A stretch of DNA of 64,000 nt, from the NCBI GenBank assembly GCA_945901125.1, contig CAMDKD010000015.1:1-64000 (forward strand), read 5' to 3'. Numbering within the stretch: position 1 is the stretch's first letter; the number at the start of each line of letters is the position of its first letter. Position numbers and translations under genes: made by a program. The notes under the pieces are model-generated. The model searched no databases. It was given only the letters and a program-made list of their open reading frames with translations, and had not been told where the DNA came from. Source of the DNA: Bordetella parapertussis. GTDB taxonomy: Bacteria; Pseudomonadota; Gammaproteobacteria; Burkholderiales; Burkholderiaceae_C. Below, in pieces: positions 27,243 through 35,491 of this stretch.

Positions 27243-27674
27243 TTACCGATCTAAAGCTGCGATGGCTACACCGCGTTTTTTCGCCGCTTTGCGCAAATCC
27301 TTGTCGAGGGTGGCTAAAGGACAGGACAAGTGTTCGGCCAGCAATACATAAGTTGCGTCGTAAGCTGATAGATCAAGCTCACACGCACTGAATGCAGTAA
27401 ACATCACGTCTTGCGTTCCATGAGCAGGGGACACCACTTGCGCCTGCATATGGTTAATCAGCTCAAAGAAGGACTGCGCTTGCACGCGCGAGATAACTTC
27501 GACTTTCAAGGCCTTGGAAATGACGTTGGCGGCTTCTGCAATAAACAATGCAGGCACAAATACTTCGCTGGTTTCCACAAGTTGAGCTACTTGTGCTGCA
27601 TACAAACGGTCCTGGTCTGAACCGTCTTTGAACAACCACCGCATGACAACAGAGTTATCAACGACAAGCTTCAT
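27243..27674 (-). CDS. PIN-domain toxin, VapC-like
   Basis: This is a probable Mg-dependent endoribonuclease toxin. The 143-residue PIN domain carries the acidic set D6 (VVDNSVV), E47 (FIAEAAN), D106 (SAYDATYV) and D124 (LDKDL), as in VapC. It overlaps the antitoxin gene by 4 nt (ATGA) and is translated after it. No target can be read; VapC toxins cut tRNAs or 23S rRNA. Confidence 0.88.
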   Translation of the reverse strand: MKLVVDNSVVMRWLFKDGSDQDRLYAAQVAQLVETSEVFVPALFIAEAANVISKALKVEVISRVQAQSFFELINHMQAQVVSPAHGTQDVMFTAFSACELDLSAYDATYVLLAEHLSCPLATLDKDLRKAAKKRGVAIAALDR

Positions 27675-27901
27675 CGACGACCTTCTAGCAACGCGGCCTG
27701 AACGTCAAAAGCAGGCATGGATTCGCTCTCCATATGAGTTTGCACGCGTTGGGCAAAACCAGTTTTACTGGTTTTTGCTGTGATCGGCATCAGTTGTGCC
27801 ACAGGCACGCCTCTGACTGTGATTTCAAAGCTTTGTCCTTGTTGTACGGCTTTCACGTATTCGGACAGTTTGTTTTTGATCTCAGCAAGTTGAACCTGCA
27901 T
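27671..27901 (-). CDS. Phd/YefM-type antitoxin
   Basis: The 76-residue antitoxin pairs with the PIN toxin. The N-terminal DNA-binding and dimer part reads AEIKNKLSEYVKAVQQGQSFEITVRGVPVAQL, here residues 6-38, typical of Phd proteins. The C-terminal part (about 45-76) should wrap the toxin. Phd-type proteins repress their own promoter, which would lie in the 170 bp upstream. Confidence 0.88.
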   Translation of the reverse strand: MQVQLAEIKNKLSEYVKAVQQGQSFEITVRGVPVAQLMPITAKTSKTGFAQRVQTHMESESMPAFDVQAALLEGRR

Positions 27902-27976
27902 AGCTATTCCCTATTATTCTTTGATCTGAGCGTTATTTTGCACTTAATCTTTGTAGGTGTCTAGAGAGATGTCTAG

Positions 27977-28045
27977 CATGCGCAAGTGCTGGCAGATGAA
28001 GCGGCATGGGACAACACGGTGGCTGACGGTTTGCAGGGCCAGTAA
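27977..28045 (+). pseudogene. Possible remnant of an antitoxin C-terminus
   Basis: Between the two toxin-antitoxin pairs, a short frame just after a TAG reads HAQVLADEAAWDNTVADGLQ and then GQ and TAA. It has no start. The composition resembles the acidic C-terminal tails seen in small addiction proteins. It is too short to prove and may be chance. Confidence 0.25.
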
Positions 28046-28071
28046 GAGTAAATCAATCATAGAATTCGCCA

Positions 28072-28362
28072 ATGAAACCATCCTTCGCCTTGTCAAGCAA
28101 CAGAGCCGTTATACGGGCCCTTGTGAATGAGCATGGCATGCTCAATCCTAGGGTTTTCGGATCAGTTGCTCGCAATGAGGATACTGAAGCAAGTGACCTG
28201 GATATCTTGGTTGATACTCAACCAAACACATCCTTACTGGATATCGCAAAGCTTCAACTTTGTTTGGAAAAAAAGCTTGGCATACATGTAGATGTTCTAA
28301 CTCCAAAGTCATTACCAGAGAGCTTTCGCAATCAAGTTGTTCTAAACGCCATCCCTATATGA
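28072..28362 (+). CDS. mntA: MNT-type nucleotidyltransferase antitoxin, MntA-like
   Basis: This is the minimal nucleotidyltransferase of a HEPN/MNT toxin-antitoxin pair. The 96 residues contain G30-S31 and D42/D44 in the pattern GS-x10-DxD (FGSVARNEDTEASDLDILVD), which binds metal and nucleotide. In studied pairs MntA adds AMP residues to a Tyr of HepT and so neutralises it. It overlaps hepT by ATGA. Composition is AT-richer than the flanks, fitting acquisition of the pair by transfer. Confidence 0.9.
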   Translation: MKPSFALSSNRAVIRALVNEHGMLNPRVFGSVARNEDTEASDLDILVDTQPNTSLLDIAKLQLCLEKKLGIHVDVLTPKSLPESFRNQVVLNAIPI

Positions 28363-28712
28363 ATTCCTTAGACGAGTTGCGATTGGCTGATTTTTTACAG
28401 CACATGCTTCAGGCAATTGAACGCATTGAAGGGTATATCGAAGACCATTCAGAAATTTATTTTCTCAACACACCTCTTCTGCAAGACGCAGTGGTTAGGA
28501 ATATTGAAATATTAGGCGAGGCTTCAAATAATTTGATGAAGCGATTTCCTGAATTCATTACTGCTCACCCCGAAGTTCCGTGGGAAGCCATTTACTACAT
28601 GCGCAATCGAATTATTCACGGATATGTTTCAATAGACTACGAACTTGTGTGGATCGTCATCACCAAAGATTTGCCTGAACTCCAAAATCAATTGCTTTGT
28701 ATTAAAGCCTAG
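28359..28712 (+). CDS. hepT: HEPN-domain RNase toxin, HepT-like (DUF86)
   Basis: The 117-residue all-helical toxin carries the HEPN motif R82-x4-H87 followed by Y89 (RNRIIHGY), the Rx4HxY form. The tyrosine is the AMPylation site in characterised HepT proteins. Start ATG at 28359 overlaps the mntA stop; a longer in-frame reading begins inside mntA and is not credible. As in other pairs it should be an RNase active on tRNA or mRNA when not modified. It is AT-richer than neighbouring genes. Confidence 0.9.
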   Translation: MNSLDELRLADFLQHMLQAIERIEGYIEDHSEIYFLNTPLLQDAVVRNIEILGEASNNLMKRFPEFITAHPEVPWEAIYYMRNRIIHGYVSIDYELVWIVITKDLPELQNQLLCIKA

Positions 28713-28763
28713 TATTTCATATTGTTCAATAGCAACGCGGCTGTTAGAAATCTGACGTTTGAA

Positions 28764-29696
28764 TTAAGCCATGGTCAGCAAAGGCAAGTCATGAGCAGTG
28801 GACAGCGCGTCGATCTGCTTGCGCGTGAGGCCTGCAAAAAATTCACTTAGCTTCACTCGCGTAGAAGGCAGCATCATCAAGTCCTGCCCGGGCTTGGCCG
28901 CTTTAATGCCAGCCACCTCGGCCAAACGCGCGGCGAAATGCGGCTCGAGCGCGGCCACGGCCACTCGCCCCTTGATGCATGCGTACACCGCATAGCCTGC
29001 GTGCGCGCCGCCTACGCTGCCGCGCGGCAGCGTCAAACCCCAGTGGCGCGGCAAGGCAAGGTAGGCGGCTGCGTCTTCTAAAGCCACTTCGTGACACACG
29101 CCTTTGCCATGCGTGCGCCCAGGCCGTGCGCGCTGCCACAGCGCTTTCAACACAGCTTCCACAGCCAGAGATGAACCCGCCATGTCTGCAAACAAAGTGG
29201 CCGGCAAATTCAAACTATTCACCAAGCCATGCGCGGCGAGATAGGTCAAATCGTGTCCGGGAATTTCTGCTGCTGCGCCTTTGGCGCCGACGATGCACAC
29301 CTGTATCAGCGCCGGGTATTTGGCGTGCAGTGTCGCCCAGTCCATGCCCAGTTTTTTCAACGCAGAGGGTCTGAACGAGGTGATCAATACATCGGCTTTG
29401 GAGAGCAGGGCATGCAGGCTGGCTTGTCCTTTTACCGACTTCAAATCGGCTTGCACCACTTTCACACCTGCGTGCATTTGCGCATACGCGTGCGGCGCGT
29501 ACATGCCCATGGGGTCGGTGGTGCTGCCCTTAGGAAAACCGGACGGAGGCAAAGGTTCGAGCTTGGTGCAAGAGGCGCCCATGTCCGCCAAACGCATGAC
29601 AGCGGCGGGGCCGGGCAGGTTGAGCGCCACGCTGAGGATGCGAACGCCGCGCAGGCTGTTGTCTGAGGAAGTAAATCGAGTTGTTGTGTTTGACAA
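28764..29696 (-). CDS. Class III CoA-transferase / alpha-methylacyl-CoA racemase family protein (CaiB/BaiF)
   Basis: This enzyme transfers CoA between acids or racemises 2-methylacyl-CoA. I chose a TTG at 29696 preceded by GAGGG; another TTG at 29711 is possible. About 310 residues are shorter than the usual 360-400. The family catalytic aspartate is D149 in PGHDLTYLA. The start LRGVRILSVALNLPGPAA and the short length are closest to AMACR-type racemases. It lies 63 bp downstream of pobA on the same strand and may belong to the aromatic operon, or may serve branched fatty acids. Confidence 0.78.
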   Translation of the reverse strand: MSNTTTRFTSSDNSLRGVRILSVALNLPGPAAVMRLADMGASCTKLEPLPPSGFPKGSTTDPMGMYAPHAYAQMHAGVKVVQADLKSVKGQASLHALLSKADVLITSFRPSALKKLGMDWATLHAKYPALIQVCIVGAKGAAAEIPGHDLTYLAAHGLVNSLNLPATLFADMAGSSLAVEAVLKALWQRARPGRTHGKGVCHEVALEDAAAYLALPRHWGLTLPRGSVGGAHAGYAVYACIKGRVAVAALEPHFAARLAEVAGIKAAKPGQDLMMLPSTRVKLSEFFAGLTRKQIDALSTAHDLPLLTMA

Positions 29697-29759
29697 ATTT
29701 TTAGCCCTCAATCAGTATGGGTCAATCTTAGACCGCACTCAGCAACTCAGTGATACCCA

Positions 29760-30956
29760 TCACCCAAAATCCAACGGCAAACCCACATAATTCTCCGCCA
29801 GTGAAGTAGACAAGGCCTGGCTATGCACCAGGTAGTCCAGTTCAGCTTCTTGCATGCGCTGGCCGAAAGCGCCGCTCTCTGGAAATTGGTGCATTAACGT
29901 GGTCAGCCACCACGAAAAACGCTCGGCGCGCCATATGCGCGCGAGTGCGCGTTGCGAGTAAGTGTCAATACCCGCATCGCTTTTATCTTTGTAGTGCTCT
30001 ATCAATGCGCTGCTTAAATATTTGACATCGCCAGCGGCCAGGTTCAAACCTTTGGCACCTGTGGGTGGCACGATATGCGCTGCATCGCCCGCTAAAAACA
30101 ATCTTCCAAACCGCATGGGCTCTGCCACAAAGCTGCGCAGCGGGGCCATGCTTTTTTCTATGGACGGCCCGGTCTGCATGCGTTCAGCCATCTCCGGGTC
30201 CAGCCGCTTGCGTATCTCGTCCCAAAAGCGCTGGTCGCTCCAATCTTCCACTTTGTCGCTGTTCGGGCACTGCACGTAATAACGGCTGCGCGTCATGCTG
30301 CGCATAGAGCACAGCGCAAAGCCGCGCTCGCTGTTGGCGTACACGATGGCGTGGCTGGAGACAGGTGGCACATCGGCCAACACGCCCAGCCAAGCGAATG
30401 GGTACACCTTTTCATATTCGGTGATCGCGCCTTGAGGCACGCTTGCTCGCGCCACGCCGTGAAACCCGTCGCACCCGGCAATGAAGTCGCATTGCAACGT
30501 ATGGCTAACGCCGTCTTTGTTGTATGTGACTGTAGGGTGGGTGCTGTCAAAGTCATGCAATTGCACATCGGCAGCTTCGTAGACAGTGGGCAAGCCGAGT
30601 CGGCTGCGGTGCTCCATCAGGTCGCGGGTTAGCTCGGTTTGTCCATACGCGGTGACCACTTTGCCCTTGGTGAGGCCGGTCACGTCAATTGCATGTCGCG
30701 TGTTTTTAAACACCAGTTCAATGCTGTGGTGAACAATACCGGCGTTGTCTACGCCGTGGCCCACACCGGCTTCGCGCAGTAAATCAACCGTCACTTGTTC
30801 CAAAATGCCGGCACGAATGCGGCTCAGCACATAGTCTGGGCTTTGACGCTCAAGGATGACATGCTCAATACCGGCTTTGTGAAGTAACGCACCCAGCAGC
30901 AAGCCCGAAGGCCCGGCTCCGATGATGGCGACCTGTGTGCGTGTGGTGGTCATCAT
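29760..30956 (-). CDS. pobA: 4-hydroxybenzoate 3-monooxygenase (PobA)
   Basis: This flavoprotein hydroxylates 4-hydroxybenzoate to protocatechuate using NADPH and O2. The ATG at 30956 (a second ATG is at 30953) gives 398 residues, close to the 394 of known PobA. FAD motifs are GAGPSGLLLG at the N-terminus, the DG motif GCDGFHG near residue 160, and LAGDAAHIVPPTGAKGLNLA near 280. The RIRAG segment typical of PobA follows the first strand. It overlaps the preceding ABC gene (ATGATGA), so it is co-translated with the importer. That supports 4-hydroxybenzoate as one imported substrate. Confidence 0.94.
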   Translation of the reverse strand: MMTTTRTQVAIIGAGPSGLLLGALLHKAGIEHVILERQSPDYVLSRIRAGILEQVTVDLLREAGVGHGVDNAGIVHHSIELVFKNTRHAIDVTGLTKGKVVTAYGQTELTRDLMEHRSRLGLPTVYEAADVQLHDFDSTHPTVTYNKDGVSHTLQCDFIAGCDGFHGVARASVPQGAITEYEKVYPFAWLGVLADVPPVSSHAIVYANSERGFALCSMRSMTRSRYYVQCPNSDKVEDWSDQRFWDEIRKRLDPEMAERMQTGPSIEKSMAPLRSFVAEPMRFGRLFLAGDAAHIVPPTGAKGLNLAAGDVKYLSSALIEHYKDKSDAGIDTYSQRALARIWRAERFSWWLTTLMHQFPESGAFGQRMQEAELDYLVHSQALSTSLAENYVGLPLDFG

Positions 30957-31669
30957 CAAACTCCGAGATGCTGATTGAGTAAATCCGGTTGCGCCAGCAA
31001 GGCATCGCTGCTGCCTTCGAACACCACGTCGCCTTTGACCAAAATCACATTGCGCTGTGTGATGCGCGTGACGTGCTGCCAGTTTTTGTCCACGATGACG
31101 CTGCTGATGCCTGACTTGGCGATCAACTCGCAAATGCGCCAAATGTCTTGCGCAATCAATGGCGCCAGGCCTTCGGTGGCTTCGTCCAGCAGCAGCAAAT
31201 CCGGGTTGGTCATCAAAGCGCGGCCAATGCTCAGCATTTGCTGTTCACCGCCGCTGAGTTGCTGGCCGCCGTGTTGCAGGCGCTCGCCTAAGCGCGGGAA
31301 GGTGTCGAGCACGCGCTGGTACGTCCAGTCCTGTTGGCCGCGCACGCCGGGGCGAGCCGACATGACCAGGTTTTCATGCACGCTTAAGTTGCCGAAAATG
31401 CCGCGTCCCTCGGGCACATAAGCCATGCCCAGCATGGCAATGTCATAAGGTGTTTTGCCGTGGATGGCGGTGTTTTGAAATTCGATGCGTCCGCTGCGCG
31501 GTTTCAGCAAGCCGGTGATGCTTTTAAGCAGCGTGGATTTGCCCATGCCGTTGCGGCCCATCAAGCCCACCGTTTGGCCGGCTTGCACTTTGAATTCCAG
31601 GTCGTGCAAGACATGGCTGGCACCATAATAAGTGTTCAGCCCGCTGACGTGTAACAAGGGCGTGCTCAT
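30956..31669 (-). CDS. Branched-chain-type ABC transporter ATPase, LivF-like
   Basis: This is one of two ATPases of the HAAT-type importer in this operon. The 237 residues contain Walker A GRNGMGKST, signature LSGGEQQ and Walker B LLLLDEATEGLAP, the LivF form. The operon order CoA ligase, binding protein, LivH, LivM, LivG, LivF, pobA points to aromatic-acid rather than leucine uptake. It overlaps pobA at its end and livG at its start by short stop/start overlaps. Confidence 0.92.
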   Translation of the reverse strand: MSTPLLHVSGLNTYYGASHVLHDLEFKVQAGQTVGLMGRNGMGKSTLLKSITGLLKPRSGRIEFQNTAIHGKTPYDIAMLGMAYVPEGRGIFGNLSVHENLVMSARPGVRGQQDWTYQRVLDTFPRLGERLQHGGQQLSGGEQQMLSIGRALMTNPDLLLLDEATEGLAPLIAQDIWRICELIAKSGISSVIVDKNWQHVTRITQRNVILVKGDVVFEGSSDALLAQPDLLNQHLGV

Positions 31670-32430
31670 GCGGTTTCCTCGCCCAGATAAGCCGCTTGCA
31701 CTTTGGCGTCGCTGCGAATGTGTTGCGGCGTGCCGGTGGCAATCACCGTGCCGTTGACCATGACGGTCAACACATCGGCCAGCGCAAACACCGCGTCCAT
31801 GTCGTGTTCCACCAGCAGCATGGCGTGGTCTTTTTTCAGCTTGTGCAACAGCGCCACCATGGCTTCGGCTTCGGCTGCACCCATACCCGCCAGCGGTTCG
31901 TCCAACAGCAAGACCTGCGGCTCGGTGGCCAGCACCATGGCAATTTCCAATTGGCGTTGCACGCCGTGGCTCAGGTTGGCCGCGATGATTTGCTTTTCTT
32001 GCGCCAGCCCGGCAAGTTGCAATGCGCGTTCGGCACGGTCACGCACCGCTTTGTCTTTAGATGCATTGCCCAGCCATGCCAGCGGGTTGTAGGGCGCGCG
32101 CGCTTGGCGCGATTGCGCGGCCAGCATCAGGTTGTCCCAGACACTGAGCGCTAAAAACACATTGGTCTTTTGGTAACTGCGACCCAAGCCATGCAATGAC
32201 AAACGGTGGTGCGGCCAGCCGCTGACGTTGTGTCCACTCAACCAAAGTTCTCCCTGGGTGGGCGCGACATCGCCGCTGAGCAAATGGGTGAGGGTGGTTT
32301 TACCAGCACCGTTTGGGCCGATGACGGCGTGCAACTGGTCTTTGTAGAGCGACAAAGACACGTCGTTGACCGCCAGCAAACCGCCGTAGCGTTTGCTCAA
32401 ACCTTTGGCTTGCAGCAGCGCATCATTCAT
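31666..32430 (-). CDS. Branched-chain-type ABC transporter ATPase, LivG-like
   Basis: This is the second ATPase of the importer. The 254 residues have Walker A GPNGAGKTT, the signature region LSHGVQRQLEIAM (LSHG replaces LSGG, usual in LivG) and Walker B VLLLDEPLAGM. The C-terminal LivG tail (VMVNGTVIATGTPQ) is present. It overlaps the permease gene by 8 nt and the LivF gene by 4 nt. Confidence 0.92.
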   Translation of the reverse strand: MNDALLQAKGLSKRYGGLLAVNDVSLSLYKDQLHAVIGPNGAGKTTLTHLLSGDVAPTQGELWLSGHNVSGWPHHRLSLHGLGRSYQKTNVFLALSVWDNLMLAAQSRQARAPYNPLAWLGNASKDKAVRDRAERALQLAGLAQEKQIIAANLSHGVQRQLEIAMVLATEPQVLLLDEPLAGMGAAEAEAMVALLHKLKKDHAMLLVEHDMDAVFALADVLTVMVNGTVIATGTPQHIRSDAKVQAAYLGEETA

Positions 32431-33409
32431 CGTTTGTTCTCCGACGGCGCAGCAAACCCATCAGGCCTTGGGGTGCCACGATGACGACCAGCACAATCAA
32501 ACTGCCCATCCACAGTTGCCAATGTTTAGCCGTGTCAAACTCGCCGATCTTTGGCAAGTCTTTGAACACGTCCAGAAAAATTTCAAAACCGAATGCGCCT
32601 ATCAGTGCACCGGCCACATTGCCCATGCCGCCTAGGATGACCATCATGATGGCGTGTGCGCTCATGTGAAAACCCATCAAATCCGGGTTGACAAAACCGG
32701 TTTGGGCTGCCCACAAAAAACCGGCTAAACCAGCCAAAGCACCAGCCAGTGTGAACGCGGTGAGTTTGTAGCTGAAGCTGGCATAGCCTAGCGCGCGGGT
32801 GCGGTGTTCATTCAGTCGTATGCCGTTCAATGTTCTGCCGAACGGACTCCACAGCAAGCGGCGCAAAAATGCATAAGTGATGAGCATGCAAGCCAGCGTG
32901 AAGTAGTACAGCATCCACTTGTTTTCCAGGTCCAGACCCAGACCGCCGGGGCGCACATTGATGTATATACCGTCAGAGCCGCCCAGCGCCTTGTTGTCGA
33001 AAAACAAGTAATACATCATTTGCGAAAACGCCATGGTCACCATGATGAAATAAATGCCGTGGGTGCGCACCACAAAAAATCCTATGACCAATGCCGCTAA
33101 GGCCGAGGCCAGCATGGCCAGCGGCAGGGCAATCAGCCAATTGGCACCAGCGTCCTGCGGAGACAAATAAGCCACCACATAACCGGCCAGACCGAAATAC
33201 GCAGCATGACCCAGCGACACCAGCCCGGTGATGCCTTGCAGCAAATCCAGACTCATGGCGAAGATGGCCAGAATCATCATGCGGGTAACGGTTTGCGTAT
33301 AAAAGTCCTGACCGGCAAACGGGAAGGCCAGCAAGGCGATCAGGCCGACGAACAAAAACACTTGCACGCTGCGCGGCAGAACTTCCAAATGGGCTTGCGG
33401 TGTACTCAT
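32423..33409 (-). CDS. Branched-chain-type ABC transporter permease, LivM-like
   Basis: This inner-membrane permease of 328 residues starts from the ATG at 33409. Longer readings enter the livH gene and are not credible. It has eight or more hydrophobic helices. The LivM core is seen in DLLQGITGLVSLGHAAYFGL and RTHGIYFIMVTMAFSQMMYY. It ends in a basic cytoplasmic tail (LLRRRRTNDE). It pairs with the LivH subunit, whose stop overlaps its start (ATGA). Confidence 0.92.
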   Translation of the reverse strand: MSTPQAHLEVLPRSVQVFLFVGLIALLAFPFAGQDFYTQTVTRMMILAIFAMSLDLLQGITGLVSLGHAAYFGLAGYVVAYLSPQDAGANWLIALPLAMLASALAALVIGFFVVRTHGIYFIMVTMAFSQMMYYLFFDNKALGGSDGIYINVRPGGLGLDLENKWMLYYFTLACMLITYAFLRRLLWSPFGRTLNGIRLNEHRTRALGYASFSYKLTAFTLAGALAGLAGFLWAAQTGFVNPDLMGFHMSAHAIMMVILGGMGNVAGALIGAFGFEIFLDVFKDLPKIGEFDTAKHWQLWMGSLIVLVVIVAPQGLMGLLRRRRTNDE

Positions 33410-34269
33410 TGTTTGAACAAGCCTTCGGGTTTGTACAGCAGCACCAGAGCCATCAATACATACACCAGCATGCTGGCGAATTGCGGCAACAGCACTTTGC
33501 CGAAGGTGTCGACCAGACCGACCAACAGCGCCGCCGTGAGCGCGCCGCGCACCGAACCTATGCCGCCTATCACCACCACCACAAAGCACATGATCAGCAC
33601 TTGCGAGCCCATGTAGGGGTAGACGCTGGAAAGCGGCGCAATCAACATGCCTGCCAACGAGGCCAGCGCCACGCCCAGCGCGAACACCAGCGCGTGCAAG
33701 CGAACAATGTTCACGCCCAAGGTCTGCGCCATGTCGCTGTTGAATGCACCGGCGCGGATTTTCATGCCGATTTTGGTGCGGCTGATCAACACCCACAGGC
33801 CCAGAGCTAACAGCAGACAAATGCCCAGCATGAACAAGCGGTAAGCCGGGTAAGAAAGAGTGTCGGTTAGCGCGATAGACCAGTTCAAGGATTCAGGCAC
33901 AGCGACGTTATGCACATCGTCGCCCCACAGCATGGAGCGCAGTTCTTCAAATATGTAAATCAGGCCGAATGTCAGCAACACCTGATCTAAGTGGTCGCGG
34001 TGGTAAAAATGTTTGAACAGGATTTTTTCCAGCAACCAGCCCAGCAGCAGACTGAGCACAGCGCCGACGACGACGGCTAGAAACAAATTGCCCCAGGCGC
34101 CGGTGAGTGCGTAAGCCAGGTAAGCGCCGAGCATGTAAAAACTGCCGTGCGCCAAATTGACCACGCCCATGATGCCAAAGATCAGCGTCAAGCCGGCTGC
34201 CAGTAAAAAAAGCAGCAGGCCGTATTGAACGCTATTGAGCAGTTGGATTAAAAAATTAGCGAGATCCAT
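33406..34269 (-). CDS. Branched-chain-type ABC transporter permease, LivH-like
   Basis: This is the second permease subunit. I chose the ATG at 34269 because it shares a base with the stop of the binding-protein gene (TAATG), giving 287 residues starting MDLANFLIQLLNSVQYGL. An in-frame start at 34284 is less likely. Family motifs include ILGIMGVVNLAHGSFYMLGAYL in variant form near residue 35 and VVIGGIGSVRGAL near residue 230. Confidence 0.92.
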   Translation of the reverse strand: MDLANFLIQLLNSVQYGLLLFLLAAGLTLIFGIMGVVNLAHGSFYMLGAYLAYALTGAWGNLFLAVVVGAVLSLLLGWLLEKILFKHFYHRDHLDQVLLTFGLIYIFEELRSMLWGDDVHNVAVPESLNWSIALTDTLSYPAYRLFMLGICLLLALGLWVLISRTKIGMKIRAGAFNSDMAQTLGVNIVRLHALVFALGVALASLAGMLIAPLSSVYPYMGSQVLIMCFVVVVIGGIGSVRGALTAALLVGLVDTFGKVLLPQFASMLVYVLMALVLLYKPEGLFKQ

Positions 34270-35453
34270 TAACCCAGCTTGCAACCAGCTCCGGAATCAG
34301 ACAGGGCTTTGGCGGCAACGCCGAGCACTACGTTTTCTTTGCCTTTGACCACGCGCAGGTAAATGTCCTGCACGGGATTGTGCGCTTTGCTCATGGTCCA
34401 TTTGCCACGCGGGCTGTCGATGACGGCGTTTTCCATGGCTGCGTACAAGGTTTTCTTATTCGTCAAATCACCGTTCACAGCGGCTGCGCCTTGCAGCAGC
34501 AATTGACCGGCATCATAGCCTTGCACCGCGTACACATCGGGTTGCATCTTGAATCTTTTGGCATAGCTTAGGCGGAACGCGTCATTGCGTTTGCTGGCCA
34601 GCGAGGCGCTGTAGTGCAGCGTGGTCATGATGCCTTGGGCTGAAGGCGCGAGTTCATCGTCCAGCAGACCTTCAGTGAGAAAGCCCGAACCGTACAAAGG
34701 AATTTTGCTGGCTAAACCGGCTGCAGCGTAATCGCGGATGAATTTAGATGCGCCGCCGCCCGAGAAGAAGCAGGCCACAGCGTCGGGTTTGATGGAGGCG
34801 ATTTCGGTCAGCAAAGCCTGAAATTCCACATTAGGAAAGGGCAAGCCAAGTTCTTTGATGATGGTGCCGCCGGCCGCCAGATAACCTTCTTTGAAACCTT
34901 CACCGGCTTCGTCGCCGGCCGCGTATTTCCAAGTGATCCAAACGGCTTTTTTGTGCCCTTTGTCCATCAACACCTTGCCCAGCGCTAAGGTGGGCTGGCT
35001 GTTGGTGAAGGAGGTGCGGAACACATTCGGGGCGCAAAGTGCGCGTGTGGCCGCATGCAAACCTGCGTTAGGGATGATGGACAGCACGCCGGTTTCGCGA
35101 GCTACTTTGTGTATGCCCATTTGCACGCCCGAGTGCACAGTGCCGATGATCACATCCACTTTGTCGCGCTGCACCAGTTTGTTCGCGTTTTCCACGCCTT
35201 TGGCCGGCTCGGACTCGTCGTCCACTTTGAAGTATTCGATCTCGCGGCCGCCGAGTTTGTTGCCTTTTTCTTCCAAGGCCAGGCGAAAACCGTTGTCGCA
35301 GGCCAGTCCCAGTTGGGCGAAGGTGCCGGTGTAGGGAAACATCATGCCGATGCGGACTTTGGCGTTTTGCGCGCGTGCCGGCAGCATCAGGCTGGTGGAG
35401 GCCGCGCCCAGAATGGCAGCGGATCGGGTCAGTACTTGTCGGCGCGAGGTCAT
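34269..35453 (-). CDS. ABC transporter substrate-binding protein, LivK type, probable aromatic-acid binder
   Basis: This periplasmic binding protein is of the Peripla_BP_6 type. The ATG at 35453, with GGAG eight bases upstream, gives 394 residues. The leader TSRRQVLTRSAAILGAAS carries a twin-arginine motif, so export may be by Tat. The mature part begins near AQNAKVRIGMMFPYTG. In several betaproteobacteria such proteins next to CoA ligases bind benzoate or hydroxybenzoate; here that is inferred from the operon. A start at 35495 would overlap the ligase gene. Confidence 0.88.
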   Translation of the reverse strand: MTSRRQVLTRSAAILGAASTSLMLPARAQNAKVRIGMMFPYTGTFAQLGLACDNGFRLALEEKGNKLGGREIEYFKVDDESEPAKGVENANKLVQRDKVDVIIGTVHSGVQMGIHKVARETGVLSIIPNAGLHAATRALCAPNVFRTSFTNSQPTLALGKVLMDKGHKKAVWITWKYAAGDEAGEGFKEGYLAAGGTIIKELGLPFPNVEFQALLTEIASIKPDAVACFFSGGGASKFIRDYAAAGLASKIPLYGSGFLTEGLLDDELAPSAQGIMTTLHYSASLASKRNDAFRLSYAKRFKMQPDVYAVQGYDAGQLLLQGAAAVNGDLTNKKTLYAAMENAVIDSPRGKWTMSKAHNPVQDIYLRVVKGKENVVLGVAAKALSDSGAGCKLG

Positions 35454-35491
35454 GGAATTCTCCGGGGAAGGCAGGGATTTGGGGCGTGAGG

